Source: Oscillospiraceae bacterium
Lineage (GTDB): Bacteria; Bacillota; Clostridia; UBA1212; UBA1255
DNA: 41,944 nucleotides
Reading direction: 5' to 3'
NCBI GenBank assembly: GCA_015069185.1
Contig: SVJB01000016.1
Location: forward strand, 1-41,944
Positions 15,638-23,424 of this stretch are shown one piece after another. The notes under the pieces were generated by a model. It did not search any database. It was not told the DNA's origin and saw nothing but the letters and a program-made list of their open reading frames with translations. The translations under genes and the position numbers were made by a program. The number at the start of each line of letters is the position of its first letter. Position 1 is the stretch's first letter.

Positions 15638-17429
15638 AAAGCCCCTTTCCATAACAAGCTGCGCCGCAACGTGCACATTTTTCTCTACAATTTGGCGTAA
15701 TGACCTCTGCATGAGCTCTATTATTTTCATCTATAAGGAATTGTTTTCTCACACCGATGTCTACGTGATCCCAAGGCAATTCATCGTCAAAGTCAAATTG
15801 TCTTTGGGCGTATTCATGTGCGCTGAGGCCCTGACTTCTGAAGGCATCCATCCATCTATCATAATTCATCTCTTCGCTCCAACTGTCAAACTTAGCTCCT
15901 TTGGACCAGGCATCGTATATAACAGCTCCCAGGCGACGATCGCCTCTTGAGATTGCTGCCTCCAGAATGGAAGTTTCAGGATCATGCCAATTAAATTTTA
16001 TTTTGCGTGGTATGGCAGTTTTTAGTAAATTCTGTTTACGTATTATCTCGTCGTATGAATCCTGCCCTTCCCATTGGAAAGGTGTAAAAGGCTTTGGTAC
16101 GAATGTTGATACACTGATAGAAATCTCAGGACGGCGTGCTTTCCTGCCTCTATGAACTTCTTCGTAAATATCGAGAACCTTCTGTCCTAGCTTTGCTATG
16201 CCAAGTACGTCTTCATCTGTTTCAGTTGGCAAGCCCAGCATAAAATACAGCTTTACATTGTTCCAGCCATTTTCAAATGCAAGTCTTACAGCATTTTCAA
16301 GCTCTTCTTCTGTAACACCCTTGTTTATAACATCACGAAGACGCTGTGTACCGGCTTCAGGAGCCAGAGTAAGGCCACTCTTTCTGACGCGTGACACCCT
16401 TTTCACCAGATCCAGTGACATATTATCGACTCTTAAGCTTGGCAGAGCCAGACTTACGTGTTGCGGCTCGCAGGTAGTAAGCAGTTCGTCCGCCAGCGGA
16501 AATAAGTTCGTATAATCACTGGTGCTAAGGCTAAGCAGAGATACTTCTTCATAACCTGTAGATTCCAGTTGGTCCTTAGCCATTTGTACCAGTCTGTCTA
16601 TACTACGTTCTCTTACCGGTCTGTAAATAAATCCTGCCTGACAGAATCTGCAACCTCTGATACAACCTCTGAAAATCTCTAATGATACTCTGTCATGTAC
16701 AACTTCGCACAGCGGCACAATCATTTTCTTTGGGAAATATGCATTCTCAAAATCTGTTACTATGCGTTTCTTTACCTTAAAGCCATCTCCCGGATTATGG
16801 AGAGAGGGTACGTATACTCCCGGAATCTCATTTACCATTTTCAGGAACTCTGCTCTTGGTAAATTCTTACTCTTCCAAGTGGCATAGCAATCGAAAATCT
16901 CATTTAGCATTTCTTCGCCTTCACCCAAGTTATAGAAGTCAAAGAAATCAGCCAAAGGCTCTGTATTATTGGCGCTGGGGCCGCCGGCAAATACAAAAGG
17001 ATGCTCCGGGAGTCTGTCTTTTGCATAAATGGGAATGCCTGCCAGGTCCAGCATATTAAGAATATTTGTATAACTCATTTCATACTGAAGAGAAAATCCC
17101 ATAAGGTCAAAATTCTCCACCGGCGACTGTGACTCTATTCCATAGAGTTTATAACCATTCTCTCGCATTTTCTCTTCCATATCTGTCCATGGTGCAAACA
17201 CGCGTTCACACCAGGTATCTTCTCTTTCATTAAGCAAATGATACAGCATTTTATAGCCAAGATGCGACATGCCAATATCGTAAATATCCGCAAAACACAT
17301 AGCCGCCCGAATGGAAATCTTTCCCTCTGCCAGCTCCCTGGATTTGTCAATGCTGTTTACCTCTCCGCCAACATAGCGAGCAGGTTTTGTTACACTTTTC
17401 AGAATACTATCACTTATATAACTTTTCAT
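15618..17429 (-). CDS. TIGR03960 family B12-binding-like radical SAM protein
   Basis: This 603-residue protein has an N-terminal B12-binding-like region and a radical SAM core with C256-xxx-C260-xx-C263 in RGCIRGCRFCQAG. The C-terminal Cys-rich tail, with Cys pairs around CREKC-ARCGAAC, could bind a second cluster. Genes of this family are paired with DUF2344, as here, and often lie near ribosome or tRNA-modification genes, so an RNA-modifying role is suspected but unproved. The ATG at 17429 overlaps the thiI stop (ATGA). An in-frame TTG at 17435 has AGAGG at a better distance and cannot be excluded. Confidence 0.88.
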   Translation of the reverse strand: MKSYISDSILKSVTKPARYVGGEVNSIDKSRELAEGKISIRAAMCFADIYDIGMSHLGYKMLYHLLNEREDTWCERVFAPWTDMEEKMRENGYKLYGIESQSPVENFDLMGFSLQYEMSYTNILNMLDLAGIPIYAKDRLPEHPFVFAGGPSANNTEPLADFFDFYNLGEGEEMLNEIFDCYATWKSKNLPRAEFLKMVNEIPGVYVPSLHNPGDGFKVKKRIVTDFENAYFPKKMIVPLCEVVHDRVSLEIFRGCIRGCRFCQAGFIYRPVRERSIDRLVQMAKDQLESTGYEEVSLLSLSTSDYTNLFPLADELLTTCEPQHVSLALPSLRVDNMSLDLVKRVSRVRKSGLTLAPEAGTQRLRDVINKGVTEEELENAVRLAFENGWNNVKLYFMLGLPTETDEDVLGIAKLGQKVLDIYEEVHRGRKARRPEISISVSTFVPKPFTPFQWEGQDSYDEIIRKQNLLKTAIPRKIKFNWHDPETSILEAAISRGDRRLGAVIYDAWSKGAKFDSWSEEMNYDRWMDAFRSQGLSAHEYAQRQFDFDDELPWDHVDIGVRKQFLIDENNRAHAEVITPNCREKCARCGAACYGKGLCVGKVN

Positions 17430-18610
17430 GAGCAACTTATAACCTCTATATTCTCAACAGCAATATTCTCTAATTCCTTGTAATTGTACTTCTCTTCTTC
17501 CTCAACAACTTCCTTAAGACTTGGTTTTGTTTTAGGATGTTTAGGTGTGAAAACGGTACAGCAATCTTCATAAGGTAATATACTGGTCTCAAATGTACCA
17601 ATATCCTGGGCGATGGCAACAACTTCCATTTTATCCATGCCAATAAGTGGTCTGTAAACAGGCATATCACATGCTTCGTTAGTGCAGTAAATAGCCTGCA
17701 TTGTCTGGCTGGCAACTTGTCCTACAGCCTCACCTGTTATAATTGCGCTACATCCATTAATGCGAGCTACTCTGCAAGCAATTCTCATCATAGATCTGCG
17801 CATAATTACAGTAGACAGCTCGCTTCTGCAATTTTCGTCAATAGCTAACTGGATATCTGTAAAAGGCACCACAGCAAGCTTAATTGTACCGGTATATTTT
17901 GCCACTAATTTTGCAAGCTCTATTACCTTTTCCTTAGCACGCTCACTTGTATAAGGATAGCTATAAAAATGCACAGCGCAAAGATTTACGCCTCTCTTGC
18001 CTATCATATATCCTGCAACAGGACTATCTATACCACCTGACAGAAGCAGGCAAGCCTTACCATTTGATCCCACAGGCATACCACCGCAAGCTTTGACAAT
18101 ATCTGTATATACATATGTATTTTCACGTAGTTCAATAAATAAAGTTATATCAGGATTGTGCACATCTACAATAAGACATTCATAATCATCATCCAGGCTG
18201 CCACCAATCTCAGATGACACCTGAAGTGATTGCATGGGAAAAGATTTAAGGCCACGTTTTGTCTCAACCTTGAACCTGACATTTTTAGGATTGCCCATTG
18301 CTTCAAGCTTATTATTCATAACGAAATATGACAGCTCTTTTATCTTATCAAACTCAGACTCTATTTCATATGCAAGACTGATTGACACGATACCAAATAC
18401 CTTGGTAAGCCTTTTCATTGCCAGTTCGATGTTATAACTGTCATTTTCCGGCTCAACGTAAAATCTTGACTGTGACCAACGAATATTTGCCGGGCCGCAA
18501 TCAGATGTAGCCTGACGCATATTACGAGCAAGCCTCTGCTCAAACTTTGATCTATTAAGTCCTTTAAGTGCAATCTCGCCTATACGGGCGATAATAACTT
18601 TCCTGTACAT
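17426..18610 (-). CDS. thiI: tRNA 4-thiouridine synthase ThiI
   Basis: This 394-residue protein has an N-terminal ferredoxin-like and THUMP region (about 1-165, RNA binding) and a PP-loop ATPase domain with SGGIDSP at 191-197. It adenylates U8 of tRNA and inserts sulfur to give s4U. Like most Gram-positive ThiI it lacks the C-terminal rhodanese domain of the E. coli enzyme, so it depends directly on a cysteine desulfurase. That partner is encoded immediately upstream as the C-terminal half of the TrmD fusion, and the junction is TAATG (one shared base). AAAGGA lies eight bases before the ATG. Confidence 0.95.
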   Translation of the reverse strand: MYRKVIIARIGEIALKGLNRSKFEQRLARNMRQATSDCGPANIRWSQSRFYVEPENDSYNIELAMKRLTKVFGIVSISLAYEIESEFDKIKELSYFVMNNKLEAMGNPKNVRFKVETKRGLKSFPMQSLQVSSEIGGSLDDDYECLIVDVHNPDITLFIELRENTYVYTDIVKACGGMPVGSNGKACLLLSGGIDSPVAGYMIGKRGVNLCAVHFYSYPYTSERAKEKVIELAKLVAKYTGTIKLAVVPFTDIQLAIDENCRSELSTVIMRRSMMRIACRVARINGCSAIITGEAVGQVASQTMQAIYCTNEACDMPVYRPLIGMDKMEVVAIAQDIGTFETSILPYEDCCTVFTPKHPKTKPSLKEVVEEEEKYNYKELENIAVENIEVISCS

Positions 18611-20472
18611 TATCTGTTTCCTTTCCGTCTGCCATACATTTTCTTTATGTCGGCAACAAGCATATTTGCAGCCATTGTAGCTTGCTCTATAGTATTTGTA
18701 AGTCCAAAGCTCAGTCTGATAGAGCCATCAATTATTTCGTTATTGTATCCCATAGCCTTCAATACGTAACTACGGTTCTTCTTATGAGACGAACACGCAG
18801 AGCCAACAGATACATAGATATTCTTACCTTCCAATGTGTGAAGAATAACTTCGCTTCTAAGCCCGGGGAAAGACACATTAAGCACAAAATCCGAATTAAG
18901 GCTGCCATCTCCAATAATAACAGCAGAGCGAATATTAGAGGTAATGGCTTCTGTGAAAATTCTCTTTATTTCTTTTATTTCTTCCTTCTTAGCTGTAAGC
19001 TTTTCTTTGTATATCTGACAAGCCTTGGCCATACCACAAATTGCAGGTAAGTTTTCAGTGCCTGATCTAAGTCCCTGTTCCTGGCCACCGCCAAATATAA
19101 TAGGCTCTACCTTTATGTTCTTGGACTTATAAAATACGCCCACTCCTCTGGGCCCGTGTATTTTATGTCCACTGGCAGAGAGCATGTCTATGCCCCACAT
19201 TCTCACATTAATTGGTAATTTACAAAAACTTTGCACACAATCTACGTGAAAAGCTGTGTTTGGATTAGCCTCGTGGCATACTCTTGCAAGTTCCTGTATA
19301 TTCTGAATTGAGCCCATCTCACTGTTTACATGCATGATGCTTACCAGAGCAGTATCTTCTCTGATTGCCTGTTTGAGACTATCTGCACTGACAATTCCAT
19401 TCTGATCCACATCGAGTATTGTAACTTCATACCCATTTTCTTCCAAATGCAAAGCAGTTTGAAGTACAGACGGATGTTCTATTTCAGATACAACGATGTG
19501 CTTACCTTTTCTTGGATTGGCTCTTAAATAACCAATAAGTGCAATATTATTACTCTCGCTACCGCCTGATGTAAAATAGACTTCGTCGCTATCACAGTGA
19601 ATCTCATCTGCAATTATCTGACGGGCATTTTTCATTTCTTTCTCTGCCACAAATCCAAGATGATGCAATGACGACGGATTGCCGTAGAAGTCTATTGCAA
19701 TACGATTCATTTCACGCGTTACTTCATCGTCTTGCTTTGTAGTAGCACTATTATCAAAATAATACTCGTTTTCGTCTCTGACCTTACGCTGATACTTTTC
19801 ATATAGATCAGGACGTTTTTTTAAAGTCCTGGCAAGTTGTGTTTCCAGTCGCCACTTTTCACAGTCGGCATGATTTCCTGAAAGAAGCACCGGCGGGACT
19901 TTCATATCGCCTATAGCTGCCGGTCTTGTATACTGAGGATATTCCAGTAAAAATGACGAATGCGATTCATTTTCGTACGATTCACTTGTAGACAATACGC
20001 CGGGGATCAAACGGCTGACAGTATCCATAAGTACTACTGCGGGAAGTTCTCCACCAGTAAGTACATAATCACCAATAGATATTTCTTCATCGATAAGCGT
20101 CTCGATTACTCGCTCATCTACGCCCTCATAGTGGCCACATAAAATAACTAAATGCTCTTGCTTGCTAAGTCTCTTTGCCACCTGCTGAGTCAGTACGGTG
20201 CCTTGAGGCGACATATATATGCAATAGGGCTTGGTTGTGCTCTGGCTCTTTACTGCATCCATGCAGCTTTTTATAGGCTGGTATGACATGACCATACCGG
20301 GACCGCCACCAAAAGGACAGTCGTCAACTTTCCCCTGTTTGTTTTCTGTATATTGTCTGATCTGATGTGTATTTATATCAAGATAACCCGCAGCTATTGC
20401 CCGGGCTATAATACTCTCACTGTATGCACTCCTTACCATTTCAGGAAAAAGTGTTAAAATATCAATCTTCAT
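18610..20472 (-). CDS. trmD: Fusion of tRNA (guanine-37-N1)-methyltransferase TrmD with a cysteine desulfurase (NifS/IscS type)
   Basis: One uninterrupted 620-codon frame. Residues 1-232 are a complete TrmD (MKIDILTLFPEM, the FGGGPGM loop, the trefoil-knot SAM motif GDYVLTGGELPA at 135-145 and LLEYPQYTRP). Glu169 stands where the catalytic Asp is usual. Residues 237-620 are a full group I cysteine desulfurase: YYFDNSATTK, PLP Lys437 in SGHKIHGPRG, and catalytic Cys560 in SVGSACSS. The linker KVRDENE has no stop, start codon or good ribosome site; the next Met (255) lies past the conserved N-terminal motif. The product would make m1G37 and supply sulfur, probably to ThiI encoded next. The ATG at 20472 has GGAG six bases upstream and overlaps rimM by 11 bp. 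The rplS gene that often follows trmD is absent. Confidence 0.93.
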   Translation of the reverse strand: MKIDILTLFPEMVRSAYSESIIARAIAAGYLDINTHQIRQYTENKQGKVDDCPFGGGPGMVMSYQPIKSCMDAVKSQSTTKPYCIYMSPQGTVLTQQVAKRLSKQEHLVILCGHYEGVDERVIETLIDEEISIGDYVLTGGELPAVVLMDTVSRLIPGVLSTSESYENESHSSFLLEYPQYTRPAAIGDMKVPPVLLSGNHADCEKWRLETQLARTLKKRPDLYEKYQRKVRDENEYYFDNSATTKQDDEVTREMNRIAIDFYGNPSSLHHLGFVAEKEMKNARQIIADEIHCDSDEVYFTSGGSESNNIALIGYLRANPRKGKHIVVSEIEHPSVLQTALHLEENGYEVTILDVDQNGIVSADSLKQAIREDTALVSIMHVNSEMGSIQNIQELARVCHEANPNTAFHVDCVQSFCKLPINVRMWGIDMLSASGHKIHGPRGVGVFYKSKNIKVEPIIFGGGQEQGLRSGTENLPAICGMAKACQIYKEKLTAKKEEIKEIKRIFTEAITSNIRSAVIIGDGSLNSDFVLNVSFPGLRSEVILHTLEGKNIYVSVGSACSSHKKNRSYVLKAMGYNNEIIDGSIRLSFGLTNTIEQATMAANMLVADIKKMYGRRKGNR

Positions 20473-21028
20473 TTTCTTCTCCGTCCTCTTCATATACCTC
20501 TTTGAGTCCGGGAATCAGAGAAACAGTTACGATACCGTTTTCAATGTCTACATCTTTGATAACGCTACCAATTGCAGGAAGCAAAATATCCTTCTTGCCC
20601 GGTCGCTTAACAGCGTAAACATCATTAGAGCCGGTTTGGTACACATCATGCAGGATACCAAGCTCATCTCCACTGTCCTCTACCACTTTGGCGCCTATGA
20701 GGTCACCAATAAAATAGCTATCCTGAGGTAAATCAATTGCGTCCTTGCGGTCAATCTCAAGGAAGCAGCCACGGAATAAATCTGCCATATCGCGATCATC
20801 AATTCCGTAAAGTCTAAGGATTACAAAGCCGCCTGACACCAAAGCTGAAATAATCTTGTACTTTTTGTTATACAGATGTTTGCCGTCAGGCCTTGCTTTT
20901 GTGTCCTTGACATATACTTCTTTGAGTTTAGAAAAGCGCGATAAATCATCAGTCAAGGGTTGCACTTTAAGTGCTCCCTTGACCCCGTGAACATTAATAA
21001 TTTCTCCAATTAATAATTTTTTAAGCAA
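20462..21028 (-). CDS. rimM: 16S rRNA processing protein RimM
   Basis: This 188-residue ribosome maturation factor for the 30S head, which binds S19, has an N-terminal RimM domain (LIGEIINVHGVKGALKVQPLTDD) and a C-terminal PRC-barrel (about 97-175, with YFIGDLIGAKV and DILLPAIGSVI). An acidic tail ends EEDGEENED. The favoured start is the TTG at 21028, seven bases after GAGGG. A TTG at 21046 directly after the khpA stop lacks any ribosome site. The order rpsP-khpA-rimM-trmD is the standard Firmicutes arrangement. Confidence 0.95.
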   Translation of the reverse strand: MLKKLLIGEIINVHGVKGALKVQPLTDDLSRFSKLKEVYVKDTKARPDGKHLYNKKYKIISALVSGGFVILRLYGIDDRDMADLFRGCFLEIDRKDAIDLPQDSYFIGDLIGAKVVEDSGDELGILHDVYQTGSNDVYAVKRPGKKDILLPAIGSVIKDVDIENGIVTVSLIPGLKEVYEEDGEENED

Positions 21029-21046
21029 ATCCGGCACCCTCGACAA

Positions 21047-21274
21047 TTACAGAATATCAACGAAAACAGGCTTGTCCTGATTTCTTGCTACTGCTTTTAC
21101 TATTGTTCGAAGAGATTTGGCAATTTTACCTTCACGACCGATTACGCGACCTTTATCCTCCTCTGCAACAGACAATTTAAGCAAAATGCGATCTTCTGTT
21201 TCTTCAACCTCTACAACTACCTGATCCGGATTATTAACCAGCTGCTTTGCAATGATTTCTAAAAACTCTTTCAT
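21047..21274 (-). CDS. khpA: KH-domain RNA-binding protein KhpA (YlqC)
   Basis: This 75-residue single-KH protein has the signature KGRVIGREGKIAKSLRTIV, an expanded GxxG-type loop (GREG) used for single-stranded RNA contact. With KhpB it forms an RNA-binding pair that affects division and cell-wall regulation in Gram-positives (family knowledge); KhpB is not in the window. The ATG has AAGG six bases upstream, and it starts two bases after the rpsP stop. Confidence 0.95.
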   Translation of the reverse strand: MKEFLEIIAKQLVNNPDQVVVEVEETEDRILLKLSVAEEDKGRVIGREGKIAKSLRTIVKAVARNQDKPVFVDIL

Positions 21275-21276
21275 AA

Positions 21277-21513
21277 TTAACCTTGTACTTTCTTAAGTAA
21301 TGCCTTAACAGTATCAGTAGGCTGAGCACCGTTCTTGATCCAGTAGTTAGCTCTGTCGATATCAATTTTGATCTCGCAAGGATCTACGAGAGGATTGTAT
21401 GTGCCGATTTCTTCAACGAAACGACCGTCTCTTGCATATTTAGAATCTGCAACTACTACTCTGTAGAAAGGAGCTTTCTTAGCACCAAGTCTTCTTAATC
21501 TGATTTTTACCAT
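21277..21513 (-). CDS. rpsP: 30S ribosomal protein bS16
   Basis: This 78-residue protein beginning [24 protein letters not shown] is unmistakable bS16, a primary assembly protein of the 30S body. The ATG at 21513 has GGAGG upstream; a five-codon in-frame extension to 21528 would place the start upstream of the ribosome site and is rejected. The 68-base gap to ffh is the largest within the front half of the operon. It contains a weak A/T-rich hairpin with a T-run, which might adjust relative expression of ffh and rpsP. Confidence 0.97.
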   Translation of the reverse strand: MVKIRLRRLGAKKAPFYRVVVADSKYARDGRFVEEIGTYNPLVDPCEIKIDIDRANYWIKNGAQPTDTVKALLKKVQG

Positions 21514-21581
21514 AATTTCTTCCTCCAAAATAAATTAATATATATTTACAAAAATACTTTAGTACTTTGTTAATACCTGTT

Positions 21582-22904
21582 TTACTTCATCCACTGCTTA
21601 AACTTGTTCATTTTCTTGCCGCCTGACATTTGCTTCATCATAACGCGCATTTCTTCGAACATTTTAATCAGTTTGTTTATATCCTGTACTGTAGTACCGC
21701 TACCCTGAGCAATTCTCTTTCTGCGACTGGCATTAAGTATATCAGGGTTATTTCTCTCCTTGGGCGTCATAGATTGTATGATCGCCTCGATGCGTACAAA
21801 CTGCTTCTCATCTACATCTGCGTCTTTTATCTGTGATGCACCTGGTATCAGCTTGAGCATTCCTGCAATACCACCCATTTTCTTTATCTGCTGCAGCTGA
21901 TCGAGAAAATCCTCCAAAGAAAACTTCTGTGTCATTATTTTCTTTTCCAGCTCTTGTGCCTTCTTCTCGTCATACATCTCAACTGCTTTGTCAATGAGAG
22001 TGAGCACATCACCCATGCCAAGGATTCTGTCTGCCATGCGCTTGGGATAGAAAATCTCAAAGTCGTTAAGCTTCTCTCCCTGGCTGGCAAACTTAACGGG
22101 TTTACCTGTGATTGCTCTTACAGACAGAGCCGCACCACCTCTTGTATCACTGTCAAGCTTTGACATTATGATACCTGTAATGCTAAGTCTATCGTTGAAA
22201 ACTTGCGCTACATTTGCAGCTTCCTGACCTGTCATCGCGTCAATAACAAGTAATGTCTCTGCAGGCTTTACCTCTTTCGCAATATCTTCAAGCTCCTGCA
22301 TCAGGTCTTCATCAATCTGAAGTCGTCCTGCAGTATCGATAATAACTACATCATTAAGTCCCTTAACAGCTTGCTTTACTGCATTCTTTGCAATTGCTAC
22401 AGGATTCTTGTTACCCTCTTCGGCATACACCGGCATATCAATCTGTTTGCCAAGTACCTGGAGCTGTGTGATAGCAGCCGGTCTGTACACGTCACAGGCT
22501 GCCAGCAAAGGCTTACGTCCGTTCTTACGCAGATGCAATGCAAGCTTGGCACTGGCTGTTGTCTTACCTGTACCTTGCAGACCTACCATCATAACAACAT
22601 TAGGTGGTGTCCTTGACAGATCCAGCTTATAGTCGTCTGCACCGAGAAGAGCAATAAGCTCATCATTAACGATCTTAACAATTTGCTGTCCCGGAGTCAG
22701 GCTCTCTAAAACTTCCTGTCCTACTGCCTTCTGGCTTACATTGGCTATAAAGTCCTTTACAACCTTATAGTTTACGTCAGCTTCAAGCAGTGCCATGCGA
22801 ATCTCTCGCATGAACTCCTTAACATCCTTCTCAGTAACACGAGTCTGTCCTTTTAATTTTTTTATTGTAGCCTGCAACTTTGCAGATAAACTCTCAAATG
22901 CCAT
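21582..22904 (-). CDS. ffh: Signal recognition particle protein Ffh (SRP54)
   Basis: This 440-residue GTPase has an N domain (1-90), a G domain with P-loop GLQGTGKTT, DTAGRLQID, and the base-specificity motif SKLDSDTRGG, then a Met-rich M domain (about 300-440, ending MMKQMSGGKKMNKFKQWMK). It binds 4.5S RNA and signal sequences and docks to FtsY for membrane targeting. The ATG has AGAGG eight bases upstream. It follows ylxM by 11 bases, the conserved pair in Gram-positive bacteria. Confidence 0.97.
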   Translation of the reverse strand: MAFESLSAKLQATIKKLKGQTRVTEKDVKEFMREIRMALLEADVNYKVVKDFIANVSQKAVGQEVLESLTPGQQIVKIVNDELIALLGADDYKLDLSRTPPNVVMMVGLQGTGKTTASAKLALHLRKNGRKPLLAACDVYRPAAITQLQVLGKQIDMPVYAEEGNKNPVAIAKNAVKQAVKGLNDVVIIDTAGRLQIDEDLMQELEDIAKEVKPAETLLVIDAMTGQEAANVAQVFNDRLSITGIIMSKLDSDTRGGAALSVRAITGKPVKFASQGEKLNDFEIFYPKRMADRILGMGDVLTLIDKAVEMYDEKKAQELEKKIMTQKFSLEDFLDQLQQIKKMGGIAGMLKLIPGASQIKDADVDEKQFVRIEAIIQSMTPKERNNPDILNASRRKRIAQGSGTTVQDINKLIKMFEEMRVMMKQMSGGKKMNKFKQWMK

Positions 22905-22915
22905 TTAGCGTCCTC

Positions 22916-23275
22916 TTATAATTTTGTAATAATATTGAAAAGGCTCTGGTCAATCTGTTCTAACAAGAATTGGTTACCCTTATCATTTGGATCAAGATTC
23001 ATAAGATGAAGGTCATCCTGAAGTCTCTCAAGCTGCTTCTTAACATCTCTAAACTTGGCAACCATTCCCAGCTTCTCTTCGAGTTCTACCAAAGTAGCTT
23101 TGCCGCGATTGATAAAATCATGCACACCCTGTCTGCTGATATTGAGTTCTTCTGCAATCTCAGCAAGACTCATATCGTTATTATAATGCAAATCCATGCA
23201 CTTGAGTTGGCTTGCAGTAAGTAGCTGGCCATAAAAATCAAGAAGCATGCTGATCTCAAAAATATCGTTTGCCAT
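22916..23275 (-). CDS. ylxM: YlxM/p13-like SRP-associated helix-turn-helix protein
   Basis: This 119-residue protein has a sigma-70-region-4-like HTH (LTASQLKCMDLHYNNDMSLAEIAEELNISRQGVHDFI), matching the UPF0122/YlxM family, which modulates the SRP pathway and is encoded directly before ffh. The second ATG of the frame (23275) has AAGGAG eight bases upstream and is taken as the start. It is the first gene of the long operon, behind a consensus promoter at 23337-23365 and a leader hairpin. Confidence 0.93.
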   Translation of the reverse strand: MANDIFEISMLLDFYGQLLTASQLKCMDLHYNNDMSLAEIAEELNISRQGVHDFINRGKATLVELEEKLGMVAKFRDVKKQLERLQDDLHLMNLDPNDKGNQFLLEQIDQSLFNIITKL

Positions 23276-23299
23276 AATCAAAACTCCTTAGGTAAAAAT

Positions 23300-23326
23300 A
23301 CAAGCCAAAATTATGTAAAGGCTTGT
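23300..23326 (-). promoter_or_regulatory. Leader hairpin ahead of ylxM-ffh operon, terminator-like
   Basis: In the transcript from 23337-23365, ACAAGCC pairs with GGCTTGT around a 13-base loop and is followed directly by ATTTTT. It lies between promoter and ribosome site, so it could act as an attenuator or just a 5' stem. No alternative antiterminator pairing was clear. Confidence 0.45.
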
Positions 23327-23336
23327 TGCTTTACGC

Positions 23337-23365
23337 ATGATACATCAAGGTCATTTACTTGTCAA
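23337..23365 (-). promoter_or_regulatory. Sigma-A promoter of the ylxM-ffh-rpsP operon
   Basis: TTGACA (23360-23365), exactly 17 bases, then TATCAT (23337-23342) on the minus strand, 62 bases before the ylxM ATG. It sits just downstream of the stop of the 1033-residue hydrolase gene, with no obvious terminator between. Confidence 0.85.
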
Positions 23366-23424
23366 GTGTTTGGTGAAAATTTTTTATTATTGAAAATTAT
23401 TGTCGGATAACCTTTGACATTTGT

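Noticed and set aside
18610-20472. Annotation of trmD and nifS as two adjacent genes
   Set aside because: There is no stop between the domains and no start codon or ribosome site at the joint; the desulfurase would lose its conserved N-terminal motif if started at the next Met.
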